Positions 33,247 through 41,683 of a stretch of DNA of 64,000 nt are shown piece by piece. Position 1 is the stretch's first letter. Each line of letters starts with the position of its first letter. The translations under genes and the position numbers were made by a program. This DNA is from Pythium myriotylum. Its lineage: Eukaryota > Oomycota > Peronosporomycetes > Pythiales > Pythiaceae. The notes beneath the pieces are model-generated. The model saw only the letters and a program-made list of their open reading frames with translations, had not been told where the DNA came from and did no database searches. The stretch lies in the NCBI GenBank assembly GCA_023091665.1, contig JALJCQ010000011.1:2108001-2172000 (forward strand), read 5' to 3'.

Positions 33247-35595
33247 TTAGATCTGGTCAAGGGGCTCGATGCCAAGCAACGAGAAACACTTCTGCATCAC
33301 CTTGAGCGTCGCGTCACAAAGAAGAAGGCGGCTACTCTGCTCTTCACTGCCAATCACACGGCAGGACGTCACGAAAGTCTGCACCTTCTCCGCCAGCGTG
33401 TACAGGTAGCTGCACAGACGGTTCGAGTTCAGGTCGCGGTCCACAAACAAGATTGTGTCCTGCAGCTGAAGCAGCTCCGACGCAAGCGCGGTTTCGGTCG
33501 CGTGCACTGGCTTGATAAGAGTCTCAGCATCCTTGATCAGTGATGCCATGTCGACACCAGACTTGCGGATGATCGAGCACAGCCGAGCGTACGCGAACAT
33601 GAGGTACACCGCCGTGTCCCCAGTAGTCGACAGCATACGGTCGAAACTAAAGATATAGCTCGACGTCGGACTCTGGCGAAGATCAAAGTACTTGACCGCG
33701 CCGTAGCCGATGCGCTCCGCCGCGTAGTCGACCTGGTCCAGCGGCAGACTGGTCTGGCCAGCCTCGATTCGAGCCAGAAGCTGCTCCTTCATTCGGACCT
33801 TCGCCTCATCAAGCAGCTCCACAAGACGAACAACTTCGCCCGATCGCGTCTTGAAGCGCTTGCCAGACTCGTCGTTGACCGTACCGAAACCCACGTGGTC
33901 GACACGGTGGACCGACGGATCATAGATACCGGACAACTTGCCCACCTCGAACAGAAGCTTGAAGTGGTCGTTCTGAGAAAAGTCCGTGTAGTACAGCAAG
34001 CGGTCCGCCTTGATCTCGTGTAGGCGGTACCACAGCGCGGCGATATCCGTCGTGCCGTACAGGTACGACCCGTCGCTCTTCACCAGAATGAACGGCTGCT
34101 TCACCTTCTCCGTGAACACCACCAGCGCGCCGTTGCTCGTCGTCGTCAGACCCTTCGCCTTGACCTTCTCGATCACGCTCGGGATGATCGGGTTGTAGAA
34201 CGACTCGCCCATCTCTTTCAGGCTCACACCCAGGCGGTCGTACACCTTCTGGAACTCCTTGCGACTGATCTCGCACAGCGTCGTCCACACCTTGCGCGAC
34301 TGCGGGTCGCCCGACTGCAGCAGCACCACCTGCTGCTTCGATCGCTTGTGGAACTCCTCGTCGTTGTCGAAACGCTCCTTCGCCGCCTTGTACAGCTTCG
34401 TCAGATCCGTCACGTTCGGCATCTCCGACTCCCACTCCGGGTACGCGTCCATGAGGTGCGAGATGAGCATACCGAACTGCGTTCCCCAGTCGCCGACGTG
34501 GTTGATACGCACGACCTCGTGGCCCTGGAACTCGAGGATGCGGCACATCGTGTCACCGATAATCGTCGAGCGCAAGTGACCAACGTGCATGTCCTTGGCG
34601 ATGTTGGGCGATGAGAAGTCAACAACGATCTTGACCGGCTTGACCGGACTCGGGAACACGCCCTTCTTCAGCACGTTGCTCAGACGCGTCTTCACGAACT
34701 TCTCGCTCAAGAACACGTTGATGAAGCCGGCACCGGCAATACTGATGCGCTCGAGCATATCGTTCTCCGGGATCGCGTCGATGATGGCCGTGGCCACATC
34801 GCGAGGCGACTTGGCCGGCGTCGCCGTGCTCTTGAGCGCCGTGAAGATGTTCATGGCCGAGTTGCACTGGTAGTCGCCGAACTTGGCGTTCTTGGTGTTG
34901 GTGCGCGTGACCTCGACGGCCGGGAGCGAGACGCCAGGGAACGCGGCGGCGATGGCCTCGGCGAAGATCATCTCGATGATCGAGAGCACGTTGTGGGACG
35001 TGTTGCCACTGAGCACTTCGGCGTCAAGCTTGGACTGGGGCTTTCCACCCGAGGCGAGCAGCGCCAAGCCCTTCACAAACGCGTCGAGCGTGAAGATGTG
35101 CGCCACGTACGCGCGGAACTTCTTGAGGATCTCAGTGTCCTGCTCGGTCGGCACGAGTTCGAGCGCTGTGCGCAGCGTGACGCCGGCAACAATATCCGCG
35201 AGTGTGAGCTCGCTGCCGAAGAGGAACTGGATCGCGTCGGTCTTGGCGCGGGCCTCTTCCTTGGCCTCGAGCAGAGCCGAGAGTTCGGCGGCGAGCGCGG
35301 TCTTGTCGGCGGCCTTCTTGGCCTTGCTGAGCCAGGGCGAGAGCACGTGGCTCTCCCACTCGAGCCACTCGTCGACCGCGAGGTCCTCGTACTGGAGCGC
35401 GTCGGCCGAGGCCGCGAGGTAGCGCACGACGGCGTTGGCCGAGAAGACGACGTCGCCGCCGACGACGATCTGCGGGCCGCAGTTGGCGTACTTGGGGTCG
35501 GAGGCGCCGACGGCGAAGGCCGCGCGCGTGGCCGCGAGCGCCACGAAGCACTTGAGCTCCTCGTCGCCGGGCGTCGCGCTGATCAGGAGCTGCAT
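33247..35595 (-). CDS. Arginyl-tRNA synthetase, long copy with GST-like N domain (ArgRS-B)
   Basis: A single exon of 782 residues from the ATG at 35595. Residues 1-200 form a GST-like region (helical part YEDLAVDEWLEWESHVLSPW, SELTLADIVAGVTLRTALEL), of the kind that anchors eukaryotic synthetases in multi-enzyme complexes. Then come the ArgRS N-terminal domain, the catalytic core with canonical HVGHLRST, the KRFKTRSGEVVRL loop and the DALR-type C terminus ending EPLDQI. Expected reaction: arginine + ATP + tRNA-Arg to Arg-tRNA in the cytosol. Copy A lies 6.3 kb away in the same orientation; the bodies are nearly identical and both start MQL. The divergent NUP107 start is 232 bp away. Two ArgRS genes would fit separate cytosolic and mitochondrial enzymes (inference). 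Confidence 0.9.
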   Translation of the reverse strand: MQLLISATPGDEELKCFVALAATRAAFAVGASDPKYANCGPQIVVGGDVVFSANAVVRYLAASADALQYEDLAVDEWLEWESHVLSPWLSKAKKAADKTALAAELSALLEAKEEARAKTDAIQFLFGSELTLADIVAGVTLRTALELVPTEQDTEILKKFRAYVAHIFTLDAFVKGLALLASGGKPQSKLDAEVLSGNTSHNVLSIIEMIFAEAIAAAFPGVSLPAVEVTRTNTKNAKFGDYQCNSAMNIFTALKSTATPAKSPRDVATAIIDAIPENDMLERISIAGAGFINVFLSEKFVKTRLSNVLKKGVFPSPVKPVKIVVDFSSPNIAKDMHVGHLRSTIIGDTMCRILEFQGHEVVRINHVGDWGTQFGMLISHLMDAYPEWESEMPNVTDLTKLYKAAKERFDNDEEFHKRSKQQVVLLQSGDPQSRKVWTTLCEISRKEFQKVYDRLGVSLKEMGESFYNPIIPSVIEKVKAKGLTTTSNGALVVFTEKVKQPFILVKSDGSYLYGTTDIAALWYRLHEIKADRLLYYTDFSQNDHFKLLFEVGKLSGIYDPSVHRVDHVGFGTVNDESGKRFKTRSGEVVRLVELLDEAKVRMKEQLLARIEAGQTSLPLDQVDYAAERIGYGAVKYFDLRQSPTSSYIFSFDRMLSTTGDTAVYLMFAYARLCSIIRKSGVDMASLIKDAETLIKPVHATETALASELLQLQDTILFVDRDLNSNRLCSYLYTLAEKVQTFVTSCRVIGSEEQSSRLLLCDATLKVMQKCFSLLGIEPLDQI
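33555..35002. repeat. Near-identical duplicated tract, copy B
   Basis: Partner of 27276-28723 (offset 6279). The tract ends inside codons of the ArgRS N-terminal domain (GNTSHNV here, GLTSHNV in copy A). Beyond it the two genes share no visible similarity on the 5' side. Confidence 0.85.
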
Positions 35596-35827
35596 CTCTC
35601 TCTCTCGGAGACTCGGCTTGTGGCCATCCGAGGCGCCATTGGTGGGAGCTGCTCAAGAGCAACCCATCGCCCTCGAAAAGATCCAAAACCTCATTTTTGA
35701 GGTCGATCATTCTCCGCCACAAGAACATCCCTGGCTAAAATCGGCACTCGAGCGGGGGAGTTTCCGCCTGTTAAGTACGCGCGAACTTAACTCCTTTTCG
35801 CCTCCCCCCCCCGCGCTTTTTGGTTGT
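35596..35827. promoter_or_regulatory. Divergent promoter region (ArgRS-B / NUP107)
   Basis: 232 bp between the two start codons. The NUP107 frame stays open through this interval without a convincing ATG, so the upstream open frame is taken as non-coding. No defined element assigned. Confidence 0.35.
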
Positions 35828-38800
35828 ATGGGGCTCGCAACTGGTGGGGGTGCGATGGCCGGCGAGAGCACTCCGACGAGCGGCGCGTCGTCGCGGCGCA
35901 GCGAGGCGCTCCAGCGGCTCATCGAGGACGCGGACCAGTCCGTGAACCTGCTGGCGTCGCTCGGCGCCTGGGAGCGCGACCGCGCGGCCGACGAGCGCGA
36001 GCGCGCGGCCGACGACGACGACCTCTCGGTCGTGGACCTCGCCGTGCAGCGCGGGCGGCTCCACGTCAAGGGCGTCTTCGCCGACCACTCGGTCGAGTAC
36101 GCCGACATCGACCCGCGCTTCACGACCATCCGCGACCTCAAGCGCGAGCTCTGCGAGAAGCGCCAGTCGCGCAAAGAGCTCGGCTTTGGCGCGCTCGACG
36201 CGCGCGTCATGTTCAACGGACAGCTCGTCGAGGACGACTGGCTCGTGGTCGACTGCGGACTCGGCGTCGACGGCGCCATCTACATCGTGCAGGCGCTGCC
36301 GTCCAACGCGCTGCTGGGCCGAGCGCGCGGCGCGAACCCCGCGGACGCGCGGCTGCCCGTCGCGTCGATCGCGGCGTCCTACGCGCAGCAGCAGCAGCTC
36401 GCGCGCATCGCGAGCGACGCCAACGACGACGAGACCATGCTCGTCGAGTTCAGCCACACGCTCGCGCTCGACGCCTCGCAGAGCGGACTGCTCTCCCACA
36501 AAGTGCGCCCCGAGGAGGCCAACTTTGCCGAGATGCTCTCGGACTTTTACCAGCATCTTGGCAACGTGCAAGACACGGACGGGTACGGTGAGCGGCTGCT
36601 TCGAGGCTACATCGACGTGCTCCAGTCGCGACTCGAGACGCTCGAAGCATCGGTGGAAGGCACCACGCGCACGGCGAACCAGCAGCGCCAGCGACTCCAG
36701 GACACGATCAAAGAACTTCGCGATGAACGCAATACTTGGCGGCTCCTCTACGAGCTGAGGCGTATCTGCCACCAGAAAGACGGATACGACGATGGGCTCA
36801 TGGACCTCTCCGATAGCATGGACGCGCTGCGCTTCGACATGGTCGAAGACGATGCGGTGCGGCTTCTAGAGACCCAGAATGAAAACTACAAGATCCAGAA
36901 AGCAGTCAAGACGTGGCTCGAGAACATCGCGATGGAGAAAGCCGTGGCCGTGGGAGACAAGCGTGACGTTGCGAAGAATGGATCGCGCACACTGAAGATG
37001 CTCAAGAAAGGATTCATCCAGCCGAATGGCATCCAGATGGACCCCGACGCTGTGTTGAGAAACGGCGACCAACACATCGTCGAAGATGACGCTGAAGATG
37101 AGTGTGAACTGCTCCGGGCAGTGTGGTCTTGCATTCGTGCCGGCAACCTCCAAGAGGCGGTGGACATGTGCGTTCGTGTGGGCGAGCCTTGGCGCGCTGC
37201 GAGTCTCTCGGGTGGTATCCAGGTCGGTGCTAGCGAGGTAGACGATGGGCGAGCTCTAGAGCGATGGGGGAACCCGATGCGTGCTCTTTGGAAGACAACT
37301 TGTTGGAAGTTTGCCGAGGCCAAGAACTTGAAGTTCTCAAAGCGCAATAGCCTCCTTTCAAGACAGTACGAAGAAATCGTGTATGCAGCGCTTAGTGGGC
37401 ACGTCAAAGTCCTCGCCCAGTCGAGTTTGTGCGAGAGCTGGGACGACCACTGCTGGGCGTACTTACACGCCGTGACGGAGATGCAGATCGATGAGGCGCT
37501 CCATAAACTCCTCAAACTAAAACTCCAGTCCTCGCAGCTCATCGTAGGCAACGACAGCCATTACCTCCGCCTCTACCAGACTCTGCTGGATAAGACCAAA
37601 TATCTCAAGCGTTACGAGGTCAACTTGGACGCACTCTTCGAAGACCTTCGCAATAGCAAGAGTGAGATTGTCCGTAAACAAGCCCATGATCCGTATCGCC
37701 AGATACAAGCGAAGCTCGTCTCAGCAAAGATTGAGTCGATTGTGAGCAGTATTGCTAAAAGCCTTTCACCTGAAGATCCAGTTGAAGGCAACGAATTTGA
37801 CTGGAGTTTGCGGGTCGATGAGCAAGACGCTGTCGATGATGTTTCGCCGTTGTTCTTGCGCTTCGCTGCTCATTTTGTTGTTTTCTCGTCGTTCACTGAC
37901 GAGACCATGGACGAGTACGCCTACCACACGATTCTCAAGGCATACATCCGCCACCTTGTCAAGCATGGGCATTTCAAGCTGGTTCCCGTTTACGCGGCAA
38001 GACTACCCACTGAGGGAGCGATCGATATCTACGTCCAAGTTCTTGGATCACTGGACGACCGCCTCCAGCGCGAGCTGTTTGTGCGACGCATCCATGAGTA
38101 CTCCACGATGGATGTACTCACTACAGTTGTGACGACTACTGCCGAGCGCCAAAGTGCCAAACTCCGGGATCATGCTCGGAGTTCGTCTTTGTCCAATTCT
38201 TCCAAGGCTACCTCTCAGATCGATCGTCTCCGTATGCGAGTGCTCGAGTATTTGTGCTTCTACAACGAGCATAGAGCTGAGGCGCTTCGTCGCGCGAATC
38301 TTCTTGCTCGCGAGTTTGTGCTAGAAGAGAAGTTCGGTGCCGTCAAGGAATTGTTCGTTGACCACGTAGCAAAAGACTCCGTAGGCCTCGTCAAGTTGCA
38401 CCGAACTGAGCAGACTGTTGGGGACGACCACGAAGTGGAACGTATCTTGCGAGCTCACCTATGCTGGAAGGCATACATCCGTGCATGCAACCACTACGAT
38501 TTGTGGCGTAGCTGCACAGCTGGACGGGTCTTGAGCAAGTGGGCCACCTACTCGGAAGAGAAAGAATTTCTCTCCGAGCTCATGTATCATGTGTCCCGCT
38601 CAACAACAGCTATCGTGGACGTACTCCACTTTGAAAACGCGTGGATGTTGCGTTGTACAGACGATGTCGAGGAAGACGTGAGTGTCCGGCAAGCATGTCT
38701 ACCGCTGCTTGCACTCAATCTGCACTTCATCCAACTGGAGTCGGCGAAGCTTGTGTTGCGTCTCCAGTTCTACCCGACCGATGCTAAGCTGCAACTCGCT

Positions 38801-39019
38801 CGTCCGTTGTTGGAGAAGTCGTTACAAGTCGCAGATGTCGTGGCAGATGAGCACTACGCAGTATCGGAAGCCCTGACACCTGACCACTGCCGCGAGCTTC
38901 TCCAAGGCTTCCGTGAGAGCACGATTGCCTTGCTGCATTTGGAGAGCATGGCCCCTTTGGGTGACGTCGAAGACGATGGTGATCAAGGTGGTGGTGAGAC
39001 GGCTCGCCTCGACCTGTGA
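35828..39019 (+). CDS. NUP107: NUP107-like nucleoporin with N-terminal ubiquitin-like domain
   Basis: A single exon, 1063 residues from the ATG at 35828 (a second ATG at 35855 is possible). Residues about 65-160 have a ubiquitin-like pattern: VVDLAVQRGRLHVKGVF, TTIRDLKRELCEKR, ARVMFNGQLVEDDWLVVD, GAIYIVQAL. After a coiled stretch (LLRGYIDVLQSRLETLEAS) the remainder is alpha-solenoid with NUP107 landmarks: a helical core around LLRAVWSCIRAGNLQEAVD, the RAASLSGG motif, GNPMRALWK, then a long helical C terminus (YAYHTILKAYIRHLVKHG, LCWKAYIRACNHYDLWRS). NUP107 is a scaffold subunit of the Y-complex, binding NUP133 at its C terminus and NUP96 near its N terminus. The ubiquitin-like part is not standard in this family, so the protein is longer than usual. 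The stop is 99 bp from the convergent SLC34-A stop. Confidence 0.82.
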   Translation: MGLATGGGAMAGESTPTSGASSRRSEALQRLIEDADQSVNLLASLGAWERDRAADERERAADDDDLSVVDLAVQRGRLHVKGVFADHSVEYADIDPRFTTIRDLKRELCEKRQSRKELGFGALDARVMFNGQLVEDDWLVVDCGLGVDGAIYIVQALPSNALLGRARGANPADARLPVASIAASYAQQQQLARIASDANDDETMLVEFSHTLALDASQSGLLSHKVRPEEANFAEMLSDFYQHLGNVQDTDGYGERLLRGYIDVLQSRLETLEASVEGTTRTANQQRQRLQDTIKELRDERNTWRLLYELRRICHQKDGYDDGLMDLSDSMDALRFDMVEDDAVRLLETQNENYKIQKAVKTWLENIAMEKAVAVGDKRDVAKNGSRTLKMLKKGFIQPNGIQMDPDAVLRNGDQHIVEDDAEDECELLRAVWSCIRAGNLQEAVDMCVRVGEPWRAASLSGGIQVGASEVDDGRALERWGNPMRALWKTTCWKFAEAKNLKFSKRNSLLSRQYEEIVYAALSGHVKVLAQSSLCESWDDHCWAYLHAVTEMQIDEALHKLLKLKLQSSQLIVGNDSHYLRLYQTLLDKTKYLKRYEVNLDALFEDLRNSKSEIVRKQAHDPYRQIQAKLVSAKIESIVSSIAKSLSPEDPVEGNEFDWSLRVDEQDAVDDVSPLFLRFAAHFVVFSSFTDETMDEYAYHTILKAYIRHLVKHGHFKLVPVYAARLPTEGAIDIYVQVLGSLDDRLQRELFVRRIHEYSTMDVLTTVVTTTAERQSAKLRDHARSSSLSNSSKATSQIDRLRMRVLEYLCFYNEHRAEALRRANLLAREFVLEEKFGAVKELFVDHVAKDSVGLVKLHRTEQTVGDDHEVERILRAHLCWKAYIRACNHYDLWRSCTAGRVLSKWATYSEEKEFLSELMYHVSRSTTAIVDVLHFENAWMLRCTDDVEEDVSVRQACLPLLALNLHFIQLESAKLVLRLQFYPTDAKLQLARPLLEKSLQVADVVADEHYAVSEALTPDHCRELLQGFRESTIALLHLESMAPLGDVEDDGDQGGGETARLDL

Positions 39020-39118
39020 AGCAAGACAATGACGATCTAGTGATAACAATACAGTGGGAACTACGCGAGGAAAATTCTGACGCAGGTTCATAATTACAGT
39101 AGTCTACTTGGGTTGGCC

Positions 39119-40669
39119 TCAAATATTGTACTCGGCCTCAGAGGTATCGTCGTCGTCGACGAACGATGGCATGCCGAGGTTGCCGCCGTACTTGCGGATC
39201 TCACGCTCGACGCGTTTGCGCTCGAGCAGGTCGTGCCAGACATTTCGGCCTCCGCGTTTGTAGTACCACAAGACGAGCACGACCAGGTGCACCACGAGAA
39301 GTCCGAGCAGCACGTAGCCCATCGAGACGATCGCAGGATCGCCAGTCGTGCACATGTACACGAGCGCAAGTCCAATAGACGGTACGACGAAAAAGCCGAC
39401 GACAAGAAAGACGACAGCCACGATGGGCCAGCTCGCGCTGTAGTACGCAAGCGAGCGCGTCCAGTGGAAGATGGGCTTGCGAGTGACTGGGATCGGATAG
39501 AAGAGAAAGAGTCCGAAGAAGTTGAAAAAGAAATGCGTGAGCGCGATGGCCACGCCCGCCGACTTGCCCGTGACGAGCGATGCGAGCAACGCGTTGGCTG
39601 TCGTTCCCAGGTTGGCTCCCAACATGATCGGGTAGACCTGCTCAAGCGTGATAACGTTGAGCCCGGCCATGGGCGTCAACGTCGAGGTCACGACCGTGGA
39701 CGAGTGGACCGTGAACGTGATGACGGTGCCGGCGGCGATGTTGACGTAGCCGTTGCGCTCGAGCACGTTCGAGATAACGCGCTTGGTGGGGCCCAAGAAG
39801 ACCTTGGCAAGCGTTCGCACGAGTGTGAAGAGCGAGCCGAACAGCAGCACCAGTCCGATCGTGAGCACAATGGCCCCGACGGCGCCGTCCTTGAGATCAG
39901 TTCCTAGGAAGACGCCGCTCTGGATGAAGCTTTCGATTTCGTCGCAGGTCTCGTTGCCAACGGCGACGGCGTTGAGTAGTGTCTTGTTGACGTTGAGTAG
40001 CTCGTCTGTTAGTGGGTTCACGACGGCGTCCACGGGGCTCGTGAAGTCCCCACCGCTCGTGCGTGCGTTGGCGAGCGCGACCGAGATGCGCTCGAGTGGC
40101 CGGAAGAAGACCTCCAACGGGAACATGACGATCACGGACCAGATATTGTACATATCGTGGATGGTCGCCGCGGCCATGGCACGCTGGAACTGTACGCGGT
40201 GCTTGACGTGGCCGAACGCGACCATCATGCATGTGATGCACGTGCCGATGTTGGCGCCCATGACCACGAACACGCCCTGGCGGATTGTCATGCCGCCCGA
40301 GGCCACGACCGCCACGGTGATCGATGTAATTGTGCTCGAGCTGTGGATCAGCGCCGTCGTGACGGTCCCCAGCAGCAGCCCGGCGAACGGACTGTCTGTA
40401 AACGTGAACGCGTCCTTGCTCGTGCAGCTGAGCAGCAAGGTCACGCCCTCGCCGATGAGCTTGATCGCGACCATGAACAAGTACAGCGCTAACAGCGCGA
40501 GCGTCGCGAAGCTCACGCCGCTCAGAATCTTCTGGGACTTGGTCTTCTGCGCGTACTCAGCCTCGGCCGCCTCGTCCTGCATGTGCTCGTAGTTGAGCAT
40601 GAACTGCACCGGCGACGGCGCTGAGGCGGCACGAGGCCTCGTGCCTCGCGTGTCAAAGTCGTCGTCCAT
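39119..40669 (-). CDS. SLC34-type Na+/phosphate cotransporter (copy A)
   Basis: 516 residues from the ATG at 40669. The frame is open further up to 40786 and beyond, but the next start-like codon is GTG, so a short upstream coding exon is possible (for example an acceptor TAG at about 40842). Topology: cytosolic N terminus, then two inverted halves. Half 1 has LALLALYLFMVAIKLIGEG, GLLLGTVTTALIHSSSTITS and GANIGTCITCMMVAFGH. Half 2 has VITFTVHSSTVVTSTLTPM and GANLGTTANALLASL. The family QSSS motifs that form the Na+ and phosphate sites read HSSS and HSST here. Known role: secondary import of inorganic phosphate with Na+. A Cys-containing extracellular loop with an N-glycosylation site (VGNETCDEIE) lies between the halves. 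The paralogue at 45.5 kb is in the same orientation. Confidence 0.82.
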   Translation of the reverse strand: MDDDFDTRGTRPRAASAPSPVQFMLNYEHMQDEAAEAEYAQKTKSQKILSGVSFATLALLALYLFMVAIKLIGEGVTLLLSCTSKDAFTFTDSPFAGLLLGTVTTALIHSSSTITSITVAVVASGGMTIRQGVFVVMGANIGTCITCMMVAFGHVKHRVQFQRAMAAATIHDMYNIWSVIVMFPLEVFFRPLERISVALANARTSGGDFTSPVDAVVNPLTDELLNVNKTLLNAVAVGNETCDEIESFIQSGVFLGTDLKDGAVGAIVLTIGLVLLFGSLFTLVRTLAKVFLGPTKRVISNVLERNGYVNIAAGTVITFTVHSSTVVTSTLTPMAGLNVITLEQVYPIMLGANLGTTANALLASLVTGKSAGVAIALTHFFFNFFGLFLFYPIPVTRKPIFHWTRSLAYYSASWPIVAVVFLVVGFFVVPSIGLALVYMCTTGDPAIVSMGYVLLGLLVVHLVVLVLWYYKRGGRNVWHDLLERKRVEREIRKYGGNLGMPSFVDDDDTSEAEYNI

Positions 40670-41683
40670 CGTCGAGAGCGAGCCGTCTCCGTAGAGAATC
40701 GGCACGGCCGACGACGAGTGCGAGGCGCGGAGGTCCTTGGCGGCGGCGTCCGTGGGCAGCGCCACGTCTGGTGGCGGATTCGACACGATTGTGGCGACGG
40801 GGAAACCGTCCGATCGACGGAAGGCGAGCGCGAATGAATACCTAGAACGAACAATCGCGTTTTGTCTGTCGTGTCGGACACAGCAAACCCTGACTCAAGC
40901 GACGAAAGACTCGTCGAGTCGATGGGGCGAGCGGGCCGCGGCGAAACGGCGGCGGCCACGCTGGAAGTGGCTCGGAAAAGCCACCGAGGGCTTGCCTGCT
41001 TACGTGACGGGATAGACGCCGTGTCAACCGACTGAGCTCGGCTGTGGCCATCACAGAACGAGGATGGCCGACGCCACCTGGACAGAGTTCGTTCACCGAG
41101 TCTCTCCTCGCTGGCTCGAGCGGGTCAATCGTTGAGACTGTCCTGTCCCGTGCAGGAGCTCCCGAGATTCGACTGGAGCTCTATGCGACATGTGCACACT
41201 TGGAGGTTGTATAGATCGCTGTCCTCGTGGACACCAGATTCGTGCGTGTTCGTTCTTGCCACAATCGTTGGGAGATGCGTGGGAGAAGCTCCTCCGCCAG
41301 GTGGCGGGACTCGGATCGTCACGATCGACTGACGCGAGATGGGAAAACTCCACATCTCGGGTTGTCGCGAGTGGCACCACGGCGTCTGCGAGGAAGCCAG
41401 TGTCGGCATCTGCGGTTGCCTCACCCTGAATCTCAGGTTCCGCGGTCTCTTTCCGTGCTGTTCTCAGCAAAAAATGGAAACTCGTGCACGGTCTCACGTT
41501 CCTCGTTGACCTCGAGTCACGTGTGGAGTGATACAGTATGGATTTGACGACGCAGTTTGCAAATCATCCCGAATCTCTCGGTTGCAACTAGACCTTCTCG
41601 CGACTGGAGGCATCTGGAGCGCCACACTGTTGACTGCTCTACTCAGCTGAACAACGACAAGAAAACATGTATTCGTGTGTCCT
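40670..41683. other. Intergenic interval upstream of SLC34 copy A
   Basis: Contains the open upstream extension of copy A (to 40786), a good minus-strand donor (GTAAGC, about 40998-41003) after MATAELSRLTRRLSRH-like sequence whose phase does not match copy A, and otherwise short conflicting frames. No separate gene can be supported. Confidence 0.35.

Noticed and set aside
35435..35827. 131-codon upstream extension of the NUP107 frame
   Set aside because: It overlaps the divergent ArgRS-B coding sequence, lacks a good ATG and shows no family similarity.
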